Source: Lapillicoccus jejuensis (GTDB taxonomy: Bacteria; Actinomycetota; Actinomycetes; Actinomycetales; Dermatophilaceae). From it: DNA of 64,000 nucleotides. This document shows positions 25,802 through 34,259 of the stretch, piece after piece (position 1 is the first letter of the stretch; each line of letters opens with the position of its first letter). The stretch spans positions 4,030,001 through 4,094,000 of the forward strand of contig NZ_VFMN01000001.1 in assembly GCF_006715055.1 (NCBI RefSeq), given 5' to 3'. A program made the translations under genes and the position numbers. A model generated the notes under the pieces. The model had not been told where the DNA came from, searched no databases, and saw nothing but the letters and a program-made list of their open reading frames with translations.

Positions 25802-27544
25802 ATGCAGGTGGTCCAGGGCACGCTCGACGAGCTGGGGACGTCGTTGGCCGACGTCACCTTCGTCGTCGTCGACCTCGAGACCACGGGCGGCAGCGCCTCC
25901 GCGTCGGCGATCACCGAGGTGGGTGCGGTCAAGGTCCGCGGCGGCGAGGTGCTCGGCGAGTTCCAGACCCTCGTGCGCCCGAGCGAGCCGATCCCCGCCT
26001 TCATCCAGGTGCTCACCGGGATCACCGACGCGATGGTCGCCGGGGCGCCGCGCATCGAGTCGGTCCTGCCGGCCTTCCTCGAGTTCGCCCGCGACAGCGT
26101 GCTGGTCGCGCACAACGCCGGGTTCGACATCTCCTTCCTCAAGGCCGCCGCGGCGGCGACCGGCCACGAGTGGCCGGGGTTCCGGGTCGTCGACACGGTC
26201 CACCTGGCCCGGCAGCTGGTGAGCCGCGACGAGTGCCGCAACCACAAGCTCTCCTCGCTCGCGGTCCTCTTCGGCGCGACCACGACCCCCGACCACCGGG
26301 CGCTGCACGACGCCCGCGCGACCGTCGACGTCCTGCACGGGCTGCTCGAGCGGGTGGGCAACCTCGGGGTCCACACCCTCGAGGAGCTGCGCAGCTACAC
26401 CTCGCGGGTCACCCCGGCCCAGCGCCGCAAGCGGTTCCTCGCCGACGCGCTCCCCAGCGCGCCCGGGGTCTACGTCTTCCAGGACGCCGCCGGCCGCCCG
26501 CTCTACGTCGGCACGTCGCGCGACATCCGGACCCGGGCCCGCAGCTACTTCACCGCCTCCGAGCAGCGCACCCGCATGGCCGAGATGGTGGGGCTGGCGA
26601 CGAGCATCCGGCCCATCGTGTGCCCGACGACGCTCGAGGCCCAGGTGCGCGAGCTGCGCCTCATCGCGGCCTACAAGCCCCGTTACAACCGCCGCTCGCG
26701 CTTCCCGGAGAAGGCCCTGTGGGTCAAGCTCACCGTCGAGCCGTTCCCGCGGCTGTCGATCGTGCGGCAGGTCCTCGCCGACGGCGCGCGCTACGTCGGC
26801 CCCTTCCGCACCCGGCTCGCGGCCGAGGCCGCGGTCGCGGCCGTGCACGAGGTCGTGCCGTTGCGCCAGTGCACGGCACGGCTGGGGTTGCGCGGCACCG
26901 GCTCGGAGTGCGCCCTCGCCGGCATGGGCCGGTGCGGCGCCCCGTGCTCCGGGCGGCAGAGCGTCGAGGAGTACGCGCAGGTCGTCGAGGAGGCCGCCGG
27001 TCTGCTCACCGGCGACGCGCGGCCCGTCACGGGGCGGCTGCGACGGCGGATGGGCGAGCTGTCCGCCCAGGAGCGCTACGAGGACGCCGGCACCGTCCGC
27101 GACCGGCTGCTGCACCTCGTGCGGGGGGCCGCCCGGGCGCAGCGGATCGCACCCCTGGCCGCCAGTCCCGAGCTGGTCGCCGCGCGGCGCGCCGAGCGCG
27201 GCGGCTGGGAGCTGGTCTGCGTGCGTCACGGGCGCCTCGCCGGCACCGGCGTCAGCCCCGCAGGCGCCGACCCCCTCCCGTACGTCGCCACGCTGCGCGC
27301 CACCGCGGAGGTCGTGCAGGCCCCCGTCGGGCCCGTCCCGGCCGCGTCCGCCGAGGAGACCGAGCTGGTGCTGCGCTGGCTCGAGGAGCCCGGCACCCGG
27401 ATCGTCGAGCTCGACGGCACCTGGTCGTGCCCGGTGGGCGGGGCCGCGGGCCTGCGGGCGGTGCTCGAGCCCGCCGCCCGCGGCGACGTCGTCCCGTTCG
27501 ACGACGACCCGGCTCCGGCACCCGCCCAGCGCGCCACCGCCTAG
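25802..27544 (+). CDS. DEDDh exonuclease fused to UvrC-like GIY-YIG nuclease
   Basis: 580 residues. An N-terminal DnaQ-type 3'-5' exonuclease (about 18-180) shows ExoI VVVDLETTG (Asp24, Glu26), ExoII VAHNAGFDISFL (Asp109), and ExoIII HRALHD (His165, Asp170). A GIY-YIG domain follows (about 220-300) with PGVYVFQDAAGRPLYVGTSR and Glu279. Downstream are UvrC-like Cys residues (C357, C370, C378, C382), the arrangement that in UvrC holds an Fe-S cluster, then a UVR-like helix (LSAQERYEDAGTVRDRLLHL). M. tuberculosis Rv2191 has the same two-domain layout in the same gene order. A DNA repair role is inferred; UvrC's C-terminal RNase H and HhH domains are absent. Confidence 0.87.
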   Translation: MQVVQGTLDELGTSLADVTFVVVDLETTGGSASASAITEVGAVKVRGGEVLGEFQTLVRPSEPIPAFIQVLTGITDAMVAGAPRIESVLPAFLEFARDSVLVAHNAGFDISFLKAAAAATGHEWPGFRVVDTVHLARQLVSRDECRNHKLSSLAVLFGATTTPDHRALHDARATVDVLHGLLERVGNLGVHTLEELRSYTSRVTPAQRRKRFLADALPSAPGVYVFQDAAGRPLYVGTSRDIRTRARSYFTASEQRTRMAEMVGLATSIRPIVCPTTLEAQVRELRLIAAYKPRYNRRSRFPEKALWVKLTVEPFPRLSIVRQVLADGARYVGPFRTRLAAEAAVAAVHEVVPLRQCTARLGLRGTGSECALAGMGRCGAPCSGRQSVEEYAQVVEEAAGLLTGDARPVTGRLRRRMGELSAQERYEDAGTVRDRLLHLVRGAARAQRIAPLAASPELVAARRAERGGWELVCVRHGRLAGTGVSPAGADPLPYVATLRATAEVVQAPVGPVPAASAEETELVLRWLEEPGTRIVELDGTWSCPVGGAAGLRAVLEPAARGDVVPFDDDPAPAPAQRATA

Positions 27545-27547
27545 GCT
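27542..27547 (+). promoter_or_regulatory. -10 element TAGGCT for the RAM-domain gene, overlapping the upstream stop
   Basis: The TAG stop of the nuclease gene forms the first half of the hexamer. The GTG at 27554 follows after 6 nt. Confidence 0.5.
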
Positions 27548-27553
27548 GACGGC

Positions 27554-27841
27554 GTGATCACCGCCATCGTCCTCATCTCGTGCGACGTCGACCGGATCCC
27601 GGAGGTGGCGCAGGAGATCGCCGACCTCGAGGGCGTCACCGAGGTCTACTCGGTGACCGGTGGGGCCGACCTCATCGCGATGATCCGGGTGCGTCAGCAC
27701 GAGGCCCTGGCCGACGTCATCGCCGACCGCCTCAGCAAGGTCGAGGGCGTCGTCGGCACCGAGACGCACATCGCCTTCCGCACCTACTCGCGGCACGACC
27801 TCGAGGCGGCCTTCAGCCTCGGCCTCGAGGGCGGCGACTGA
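27554..27841 (+). CDS. stand-alone Lrp/AsnC ligand-binding (RAM) domain protein
   Basis: 95 residues covering only the RAM (alpha-beta sandwich) effector domain of Lrp/AsnC regulators: ITAIVLISCDVDRIPEVAQE, VTEVYSVTGGADLIAMIRV, and THIAFRTYSRHDLEAAF. The DNA-binding helix-turn-helix is absent by design; there is no upstream coding in frame. Stand-alone RAM proteins bind amino acids or act as enzyme or regulator partners. It ends 3 nt from the convergent trpD stop, and an amino-acid-sensing link to trpD is possible but unproven. Confidence 0.82.
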   Translation: MITAIVLISCDVDRIPEVAQEIADLEGVTEVYSVTGGADLIAMIRVRQHEALADVIADRLSKVEGVVGTETHIAFRTYSRHDLEAAFSLGLEGGD

Positions 27842-27844
27842 CCG

Positions 27845-28900
27845 CTAGGAGCGGGTGACGTCGACCCAGCGCTGCAGGAGGGTCGCCGCCGCCCCCGAGT
27901 CGACCGCGTGCTCGGCGCGGTCCATGCCCGCGCGGACGTCCGCGTGCAGGTCCTCGTCGCGGTCGCCGCGGTCCTCGCCGGTCAGCGCGAGGGCCAGCCC
28001 GGCGTTGAGGACGACCGCGTCGCGCACCGGTCCGCGGGCGCCGGCGAAGACCTCGCGCACGACCTGGGCGTTGTGGGCCGCGTCGCCCCCGCGCAGCGCG
28101 TCGGTCGGGCTGACCGGCAGCCCGAGGCGGGCCGGGTCCAGACGGGCCTCGCGGACCGTGCCACCGCGCACCCACCACACGGACGACGTCGTCTCGAGCG
28201 TCAGCTCGTCGAGGCCGTCGTCCCCGCGGAACACCGCGGCGTCGCGCCCCCGTTCGGCGAAGACGCCGGCGACGACCGGGGCCATCCGGCGGTCGGCGAC
28301 CCCGACGGCGGCGTACGTGGGCTGGGCGGGGTTGGTGAGCGGGCCGAGGAAGTTGAAGGCCGTGCCGATGCCGAGCGCCCCGCGGGCCTCGGCCGCGTGC
28401 CGGAAGGACGGGTGGAACACCTGCGCGAAGCAGAAGGTGATCCCCGCCTCCCGGGCGACCTGCGCGACCCGGGCGACCGGCAGCCGCAGGTCGACGCCGA
28501 GGGCCTCGAGGACGTCGGCGGAGCCGGAGGACGACGACGCCGCGCGGTTGCCGTGCTTGACGACCGTGACGCCCGCCGCCGCGCAGACCATCGCCGCGGT
28601 GGTCGAGATGTTGACGGTGTGCCGGCGGTCCCCGCCGGTGCCGACGATGTCGAGGCTGGGGCCGGGCACCTCGATGCGGTGCGCGTGCTCGAGCATCGTG
28701 GCGGCGATGCCGCGCATCTCCTCGGTGCTCTCGCCCTTGGTGCGCAGCCCCATGAGGAAGCCCGCGACCTGGGCGGAGCTGGCCTCGCCGGACATGATGC
28801 GGTCCATCACCCACGCGGCCGCGTCGGCGTCGAGGTCCTCCCGTGCGACGAGGGTGGCGAAGACGTCGGGCCAGGTACGGGGCGAGCCGGCCGTCGTCAC
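27845..28900 (-). CDS. trpD: anthranilate phosphoribosyltransferase
   Basis: 351 residues. Family motifs: [17 protein letters not shown] for PRPP-pyrophosphate binding, [17 protein letters not shown], the DxxE-like DGLDELTL, and [11 protein letters not shown] in the N-terminal helical domain. It transfers the phosphoribosyl group from PRPP to anthranilate in tryptophan biosynthesis. The gene stands apart from other trp genes and follows a pseudo-receiver gene at 7 nt, which is also close to the arrangement near ctaE in M. tuberculosis (Rv2192c-Rv2193). Confidence 0.94.
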   Translation of the reverse strand: MTTAGSPRTWPDVFATLVAREDLDADAAAWVMDRIMSGEASSAQVAGFLMGLRTKGESTEEMRGIAATMLEHAHRIEVPGPSLDIVGTGGDRRHTVNISTTAAMVCAAAGVTVVKHGNRAASSSSGSADVLEALGVDLRLPVARVAQVAREAGITFCFAQVFHPSFRHAAEARGALGIGTAFNFLGPLTNPAQPTYAAVGVADRRMAPVVAGVFAERGRDAAVFRGDDGLDELTLETTSSVWWVRGGTVREARLDPARLGLPVSPTDALRGGDAAHNAQVVREVFAGARGPVRDAVVLNAGLALALTGEDRGDRDEDLHADVRAGMDRAEHAVDSGAAATLLQRWVDVTRS

Positions 28901-28907
28901 CCCGCGG

Positions 28908-29384
28908 TCACCCGCGCCGGACGGCGGACCGGCGCGCCAGCTCGGCCACGGCGCGGCACAGGGCGACCGGGTCGAGCGGGTGCGGCACGGCGAGGTCGGC
29001 CTGCGACCACGCCGCGAGCCAGCCGTCCTGGGGGCGACCGGTGAGGACGAGGACGGGCGGGCAGTCGAAGATCTCGTTCTTCAGCTGCTTGGTCAGCCCC
29101 AGCCCACCGATGGGCGAGGACTCCCCGTCGAGGACGAGGACGTCGAGCCCGCCCTCCTCGACGGCCTCGACGACGGCGGCCGGGGTGGCGACCTCGCGCC
29201 AGCCCACGACCTCCACGTCCTTGGCCGGCCGCCGGCCGACCCCCACCCGGACGGCGTCGCGGGTCGCCACGTCGTCGCTGAAGAGCAGGACCCGCACCTG
29301 GACCGGGCCGGCGGCGCCGGCCGTCGCCGCGGGGGTGCCGGAGGGGACCTCGGAGGACGTCGGGGAGACCGGGGCTGCAGCCAT
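28908..29384 (-). CDS. response-regulator receiver-like protein without output domain
   Basis: 158 residues. After a 28-residue Ala/Pro tail the receiver-like domain begins [10 protein letters not shown] (acidic pair Asp37/38). The phosphoacceptor position is Asp86 in VLVLDGES and the switch Thr is Thr115 in VLVLTG. The usual Lys-Pro is His135-Pro (AVPHPLDP), so the conserved lysine that contacts the phosphoryl group is missing. No effector domain follows. It may work as a protein-interaction module rather than a phosphorylated switch (inference). Upstream of trpD, probably one transcript. Confidence 0.7.
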   Translation of the reverse strand: MAAAPVSPTSSEVPSGTPAATAGAAGPVQVRVLLFSDDVATRDAVRVGVGRRPAKDVEVVGWREVATPAAVVEAVEEGGLDVLVLDGESSPIGGLGLTKQLKNEIFDCPPVLVLTGRPQDGWLAAWSQADLAVPHPLDPVALCRAVAELARRSAVRRG

Positions 29385-29391
29385 GGCGGCG

Positions 29392-29397
29392 ATGCTA
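29392..29397 (-). promoter_or_regulatory. -10 element TAGCAT for the receiver-trpD operon
   Basis: TAGCAT on the minus strand is 7 nt before the ATG at 29384. Its position also supports this ATG over upstream alternatives. Confidence 0.5.
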
Positions 29398-29509
29398 CCG
29401 GTGGGGGGACCCACCCTCATGGGCGGCTCCGAGGCGGGACCGAGGAGACGAACAGGTCACGACCCGACGATGGGCGGGGGGTCGCCTCCTCGCTGTCGGA
29501 CCGAGGAGG

Positions 29510-29515
29510 CATACT
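29510..29515 (+). promoter_or_regulatory. possible -10 element CATACT for ctaE-qcrCAB
   Basis: CATACT, a one-base departure from TANNNT, is 7 nt before the GTG at 29523. An AGGAGG lies at 29504-29509, too far (13 nt) for ideal ribosome binding, so either mode of initiation is possible. Confidence 0.4.
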
Positions 29516-29522
29516 TCTGGGC

Positions 29523-30200
29523 GTGGCGACAGCAGCAGCGACTACGAGCTCCCCCCCGCACGGAGGAGTGTCCCGACCCGACATGGTGTCGGTCGGCACC
29601 ATCGTCTGGCTCTCCAGCGAGCTGATGTTCTTCGCGGGGCTCTTCGCGATGTACTTCCAGATCCGTTCGCTCTCGCCCGAGCTGTGGGCCGAGCACACCG
29701 CCAAGCTCAACGTGCCGTTCGCCTCGGTCAACTGCGCCGTGCTGGTCATCTCCTCCGTGTGGTGCCAGCTGGGCGTCTGGAAGGCCGAGGCCGGCCAGCC
29801 CAAGCGCACCGGCAAGCTGTGGCAGGTCGGCTTCCTCGACGGCCTGCGCCGCTCCGGCGGCAGCAAGCCCTCGTGGGGCATGCGCGAGTGGTACGTCGTC
29901 ACCTACCTCTTCGGCGCCTTCTTCATCGCCGGGCAGGTCTTCGAGTACGCCGAGCTGACCTCGGAGAACATCACGCTCTCCTCCGACCGTTACGGCTCGG
30001 TCTTCTACCTCACCACCGGCTTCCACGGCATGCACGTGACCGGCGGTCTCATCGCCTTCCTGCTCATCATCGGGCGCACCTTCACGACCAAGCGGTACAG
30101 CCACGCGCAGGCCCTCGGGGCCGTCGTGACCTCGTACTACTGGCACTTCGTCGACGTCGTGTGGATCGCGCTGTTCGCCACGATCTACCTGCTCAAGTGA
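29523..30200 (+). CDS. ctaE: aa3-type cytochrome c oxidase subunit III
   Basis: 225 residues with five to six membrane helices. It aligns by eye with M. tuberculosis Cta[21 protein letters not shown] near the N-terminus, [19 protein letters not shown] in the middle, and [19 protein letters not shown] at the end. Subunit III stabilises the oxidase core of complex IV. It is the first gene of the ctaE-qcrC-qcrA-qcrB cluster, the hallmark of the actinobacterial III2IV2 supercomplex in which complex III passes electrons straight to complex IV. qcrC starts 10 nt after its stop. Confidence 0.95.
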   Translation: MATAAATTSSPPHGGVSRPDMVSVGTIVWLSSELMFFAGLFAMYFQIRSLSPELWAEHTAKLNVPFASVNCAVLVISSVWCQLGVWKAEAGQPKRTGKLWQVGFLDGLRRSGGSKPSWGMREWYVVTYLFGAFFIAGQVFEYAELTSENITLSSDRYGSVFYLTTGFHGMHVTGGLIAFLLIIGRTFTTKRYSHAQALGAVVTSYYWHFVDVVWIALFATIYLLK

Positions 30201-30210
30201 GGACCGACTC

Positions 30211-30996
30211 GTGAACGCTCTGGCCGCCCGTCGCCGCCACCCCGCCGCGATCGCCATCCTCCTGCTGCTCGGCCTCGTCGCCGTCGGCGGTGCCTACTCG
30301 CTGCTCGCCCCCCGTCAGGCCGACGCCTCCGTCGTCGCCGCCGGCGACCTGAGCAAGGGCAAGGCCCTGTTCCTGGCCAACTGCGCCACCTGCCACGGCA
30401 TGAACGCGCAGGGCTCGAGCGCCGGACCGACGCTCGTCGGCGTCGGCGCCGCGTCGGTCGACTTCCAGGTCGGCACCGGCCGCATGCCGCTCGCCGGACC
30501 CAACGTCCAGGCCCAGCGCAACGACAACGTCAAGTTCTCGCAGGAGGAGATCCAGGACATGGCGGCGTACGTCGCCTCCCTGGCCCCCGGCCCAGCCGTC
30601 CCGAACTCGGAGTACACCGAGGGGCAGAACGCGGACGTCGCCCGCGGTGGCGAGCTCTTCCGGGTCAACTGCGCGATGTGCCACAACTACGCCGGGTCCG
30701 GCGGTGCCTTGACCCGCGGCAAGTACGCGCCGTCGCTCAAGGGCGTCGAGGGCAAGTACATCTACGAGGCGATGGTCACGGGCCCGCAGTCGATGCCGGT
30801 CTTCAACGACGCCAACATCTCCCCGGAGAACAAGAACGACATCATCGCCTACCTGCAGGCCACGCAGGAGGAGCAGAAGGTCGGCGGCATGGACCTGGGC
30901 AACCTAGGTCCGGTGTCCGAGGGCCTGTTCATCTGGGTCTTCGGCCTCGGCATCATGCTCGGCTGCGCGTTCTGGCTCGGCCAGAAGGCGGCGTGA
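30211..30996 (+). CDS. qcrC: cytochrome bc1 complex diheme cytochrome c subunit
   Basis: 261 residues. An N-terminal helix (IAILLLLGLVAVGGAYSLL) serves as signal anchor. Two c-type heme sites follow: CATCH (Cys58, Cys61, His62) and CAMCH (Cys154, Cys157, His158), with likely axial methionines in RMPLAGP and SMPVF. A C-terminal helix (GLFIWVFGLGIMLGCAFWLG) holds it in the membrane. The diheme subunit replaces soluble cytochrome c and bridges complex III to the CuA centre in actinobacteria. Confidence 0.95.
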   Translation: MNALAARRRHPAAIAILLLLGLVAVGGAYSLLAPRQADASVVAAGDLSKGKALFLANCATCHGMNAQGSSAGPTLVGVGAASVDFQVGTGRMPLAGPNVQAQRNDNVKFSQEEIQDMAAYVASLAPGPAVPNSEYTEGQNADVARGGELFRVNCAMCHNYAGSGGALTRGKYAPSLKGVEGKYIYEAMVTGPQSMPVFNDANISPENKNDIIAYLQATQEEQKVGGMDLGNLGPVSEGLFIWVFGLGIMLGCAFWLGQKAA

Positions 30997-31102
30997 GCAC
31001 CGTCCCCGCGCCGGTGACGAAGACCACCGCGCTCCTGCGGCTGCCCTGGGCCGCACCTTTTGGCACACTGGTAGGCAACGACTCGACGGGATCGAGCACT
31101 TC

Positions 31103-32191
31103 ATGAACGAACACAGCACCAGCGACGCGTCCACCGACGTCGTGCGCCTGGACGAGGGCCACCACGAGGGCACCGGCGGTCTTCCGGAGCGTTTCGAGAA
31201 CCCCGGTCTGCCGCCGCACGTCCACCGCCTGTCCGACGACAGCGAGGGTGGCGCCAAGCGCGCCGAGCGCCAGGTCGCCACGATGTTCGGCCTGTCGATG
31301 CTGGCCACCCTGCTCTTCATCGTGGCCTACTTCGCCATCGACCGGACCGCCTCGATCTACCTTCCGGGCATCGGCAAGGCCAACGCCCTCAACGTCAGCC
31401 TCGGCGTGACGATGGGCCTGTCCCTCTTCCTCATCGGCGCCGGCGCCGTGCACTGGGCCAAGACGCTCATGCCCGACACCGAGATCGTCGAGGAGCGGCA
31501 CGTCCAGCGCTCCGACGACGCGACCCGCGACAAGGCCGTCGGCATCGTCCTCGAGGGCGGGGAGAAGGCCCAGCTGGGCCGTCGCCCGCTCATCAAGGCC
31601 TCGATGAGTGGGGCGCTGGGGCTGTTCGCCCTCCCCTTCGTCGTCCAGGTCGCCGGCTCGCTCGGCAACCCGACGACGGCCCTGTCGGGGCTGCGCTCCA
31701 CGCTGTGGGACGCCGCCACCGCCCAGAAGCCGATGCGCCTGGTCCGCGACCCCGAGGGGACGCCGGTCAAGGCCGAGGACGTCACGATCGGCTCGGTGTT
31801 CCACATCCTCCCGGAGAACATCAAGGACTCCGAGCACGTGCTCGAGGACAAGGGCAAGGCCGCGGTCCTGCTCATGCGTCTCGACCCGTCGCAGTTCATG
31901 CCCGGCCACGCCGGCGACAAGTCCCAGTCCTGGGGCTACCAGGGCATCATCGCCTACTCCAAGATCTGCACCCACGTGGGCTGCCCCGTGGGTCTGTACG
32001 AGCAGCAGACGCACCACCTGCTCTGCCCGTGCCACCAGTCGACGTTCGACGCCACCAACGACATGAACGTCATCTTCGGTCCGGCCAAGAGGCCGCTGCC
32101 GCAGCTGAAGATCACCGTCGACGACGAGGGCTACCTCGTCGCCCCGCAGGGCTTCCAGGAGCCCGTCGGACCGAGTTTCTGGGAGCGCTGA
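31103..32191 (+). CDS. qcrA: Rieske iron-sulfur subunit of cytochrome bc1
   Basis: 362 residues with three membrane helices (about 58-78, 95-117, 166-187), as in actinobacterial QcrA, and a C-terminal Rieske domain. The 2Fe-2S ligands are Cys289 and His291 in CTHVGCPV, and Cys308 and His311 in CPCHQSTFD; Cys294 and Cys310 form the structural disulfide. The ATG lies 106 nt after qcrC, the only sizeable gap in the operon, and I see no ribosome site there. Its stop overlaps the qcrB start by one base. Confidence 0.95.
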   Translation: MNEHSTSDASTDVVRLDEGHHEGTGGLPERFENPGLPPHVHRLSDDSEGGAKRAERQVATMFGLSMLATLLFIVAYFAIDRTASIYLPGIGKANALNVSLGVTMGLSLFLIGAGAVHWAKTLMPDTEIVEERHVQRSDDATRDKAVGIVLEGGEKAQLGRRPLIKASMSGALGLFALPFVVQVAGSLGNPTTALSGLRSTLWDAATAQKPMRLVRDPEGTPVKAEDVTIGSVFHILPENIKDSEHVLEDKGKAAVLLMRLDPSQFMPGHAGDKSQSWGYQGIIAYSKICTHVGCPVGLYEQQTHHLLCPCHQSTFDATNDMNVIFGPAKRPLPQLKITVDDEGYLVAPQGFQEPVGPSFWER

Positions 32192-33954
32192 TGACCACCA
32201 CAGCAGACCCGCGGACCGCAGCGTCGCTGCGCGAGGGCGACCAGGGCCCGAGCGACACCGTCGTCAGCGACGGTGCGCGCAAGGCCGGAGGGGTCGCCGG
32301 TTGGCTGGACGACCGCACGGGAGCCGCCAAGCTGGGCGCCTTCCTGCTCAAGAAGGTCTTCCCCGACCACTGGTCGTTCATGCTGGGCGAGATCGCGATG
32401 TACTCGATGATCATCTGCCTGCTGTCCGGCACCTTCCTCACCTTCTGGTACGTGCCGAGCGCGGGTCAGGTCGTGTACGACGGGTCGTACCTGCCGCTGC
32501 AGGGGGTGACCGTCTCCGACGCCTACCGCTCGACGCTCGACATCTCGTTCGACATCCGCGGTGGTCTGCTCATCCGGCAGATCCACCACTGGGCCGCGCT
32601 CATGTTCATCGTCGCGGTGACCGTGCACATGTTCCGGGTGTTCTTCACCGGGGCGTTCCGCAAGCCGCGCGAGATCAACTGGGTCATCGGCACGATCCTG
32701 TCGATGCTCTCCCTCATCGAGGGCTTCGCCGGCTACTCCCTTCCGGACGACCTGCTCTCCGGCACCGGCCTGCGGGCCGCCGAGGGGTTCATGCAGTCGA
32801 TCCCGATCGTGGGCAGCTACATCGCCTACATGGTCTTCGACGGACCGTTCCCCGGCGAGGCGATCATCCCGCGCCTGTACTCCGTCCACATCCTGCTGCT
32901 GCCGGCGATCCTCGTCGGTCTGTTCACCGCCCACATCCTGCTCGTGCTCATCCACAAGCACACGCAGTACCCGGGGCCTGGCCGGACGCAGAACAACGTC
33001 GTGGGCTACCCGCTCATGCCGGTCTACATGGCCAAGGCCGGTGGCTTCTTCTTCATGGTCTTCGGGGTCATCGCGCTCATCGCCGCGCTGGTGACGATCA
33101 ACCCGATCTGGGCCTACGGCCCGTACGACCCCTCCCCCGTCACCGCCGGCTCCCAGCCGGACTGGTACATGGGCTTCGCTGACGGCGCCCTGCGCCTCAT
33201 CCCGGGGTGGTTCGAGTTCGTGGCCTTCGACCGCACGTGGAGCATGAACGTCTTCGTCGGCGCCATCCTGCTCATCCCGGTGCTGTTCGGCATCGCGGGC
33301 GCGTACCCCTTCATCGAGTCGTGGGTCACCGGTGACCAGCGCGAGCACCACCTCCTCGACCGCCCGCGCAACGCCCCGACCCGCACGGGTCTCGGCGTCA
33401 TGGCGATCAGCTTCTACCTCATCCTCTTCTTCGCCTCCGGCAACGACCTCATGGCGATCAAGCTGCACCTGTCGATCAACGACCTGACCAACATCTTCCG
33501 GGTCAGCCTGCTCGTGGTGCCGCCGCTCGCCTTCTGGGTGACCAAGCGGATCTGCCTCAGCCTGCAGCGCCACGACCGCGAGACGGTCCTGCACGGTCGG
33601 GAGAGCGGCACGATCATCCGCACCCCCGAGGGCCGGTTCTTCGAGAAGCACGACGAGCTGGACCCGTTCGAGCGCTGGACCCTCGTCCAGCACGACGCCG
33701 TCCACCCGCTCGCCCTCGAGTCCGGCACCGACGGCAACGGCGTCGCCAGCCCGGCGGCGCGCAAGGACCGCCTGCGCGCCAAGCTGTCCCACTTCTACTT
33801 CAAGGACGTGGTCCAGCCCGTCACGCCGGCCGAGCTGGCCGCCGCGCACGCCCACGGCGAGCACGAGGCCCTGCCGAGCGCCGAGCCGGAGCGCGAGGCG
33901 CTCCCGGCCAGCGAGCGCGAGGTCGTCAAGCGGCAGCGCGAGGAGAACCTCTGA
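32191..33954 (+). CDS. qcrB: cytochrome bc1 complex cytochrome b subunit
   Basis: 587 residues, with about eight membrane helices in the first 430. Heme b ligands come from RQIHHWAALMFIVAVTVHMF and YSVHILLLPAILVGLFTAHI. The Qo-site motif is PDWY (QPDWYMGF), the actinobacterial form of PEWY. A long charged cytoplasmic C-terminus (after about 450) is typical of actinobacteria. It oxidises menaquinol together with QcrA. TGATG overlap with qcrA implies coupled translation. A very strong hairpin follows the stop. Confidence 0.95.
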   Translation: MTTTADPRTAASLREGDQGPSDTVVSDGARKAGGVAGWLDDRTGAAKLGAFLLKKVFPDHWSFMLGEIAMYSMIICLLSGTFLTFWYVPSAGQVVYDGSYLPLQGVTVSDAYRSTLDISFDIRGGLLIRQIHHWAALMFIVAVTVHMFRVFFTGAFRKPREINWVIGTILSMLSLIEGFAGYSLPDDLLSGTGLRAAEGFMQSIPIVGSYIAYMVFDGPFPGEAIIPRLYSVHILLLPAILVGLFTAHILLVLIHKHTQYPGPGRTQNNVVGYPLMPVYMAKAGGFFFMVFGVIALIAALVTINPIWAYGPYDPSPVTAGSQPDWYMGFADGALRLIPGWFEFVAFDRTWSMNVFVGAILLIPVLFGIAGAYPFIESWVTGDQREHHLLDRPRNAPTRTGLGVMAISFYLILFFASGNDLMAIKLHLSINDLTNIFRVSLLVVPPLAFWVTKRICLSLQRHDRETVLHGRESGTIIRTPEGRFFEKHDELDPFERWTLVQHDAVHPLALESGTDGNGVASPAARKDRLRAKLSHFYFKDVVQPVTPAELAAAHAHGEHEALPSAEPEREALPASEREVVKRQREENL

Positions 33955-33973
33955 TCGCCTGCTGAGCAGCCTC

Positions 33974-34013
33974 GGGAAGGCCCCGGAGTCCTCACGGACC
34001 CCGGGGCCTTCCC
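33974..34013 (+). terminator. strong terminator hairpin after qcrB
   Basis: GGGAAGGCCCCGG at 33974-33986 pairs perfectly with CCGGGGCCTTCCC at 34001-34013 (13 bp). Inside, GTCC and GGAC add 4 bp closed by a TCAC loop. The hairpin starts 20 nt after the qcrB stop. No U-tract follows, as is common in high-GC actinobacteria. Confidence 0.75.
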
Positions 34014-34204
34014 GCGTCCCCGTCCACGCGCAGCGTCCGCATCGGTGGGCCACTGGTGTCCCATTGCTGCGGACGTCCCGCCTCACCCACCACCGCTGCG
34101 CCCGCGCTTCCGAGGCACCGGTGCCGACGCAGGACACCCGGACGTCAGAGAACGTGGTAGCCGCAGCCGCCGACTCCTCGGACGTACGACGCCACGACCT
34201 GGCC
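34014..34204. other. non-coding gap between qcrB and the IMPase gene
   Basis: Together with the two flanking hairpins this gap is 305 nt, the longest gene-free stretch in the window. It contains an 8-bp inverted repeat, CGTCCGCA (34034-34041) and TGCGGACG (34068-34075), enclosing TGGG/CCCA, and several CGGACG/CGTCCG copies. A short frame at 34064-34285 has no ribosome site or familiar composition. I see no gene here. Confidence 0.5.
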
Positions 34205-34250
34205 AGCGTCCGAGACGGCGGCTGTCCCCGCCGCCAGGATCTCGGACGCT
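34205..34250 (-). terminator. hairpin after the inositol monophosphatase-family gene
   Basis: AGCGTCCGAGA (34205-34215) and TCTCGGACGCT (34240-34250) form 11 perfect base pairs, with inner GGCGG/CCGCC pairing. The hairpin lies 10 nt downstream of the minus-strand stop at 34260. Confidence 0.65.
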
Positions 34251-34259
34251 GCCGGCGGG

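Noticed and set aside
31059-31077. Internal promoter (TTGGCA with TAGGCA) before qcrA
   Set aside because: The two hexamers are only 6 nt apart, which is incompatible with a sigma-70 spacer.
30993-31106. A 37-codon frame starting on GTGA at the qcrC stop, in the qcrC-qcrA gap
   Set aside because: No ribosome site or recognisable motif, and it overlaps the qcrA start. It probably only reflects the longer leader before qcrA.
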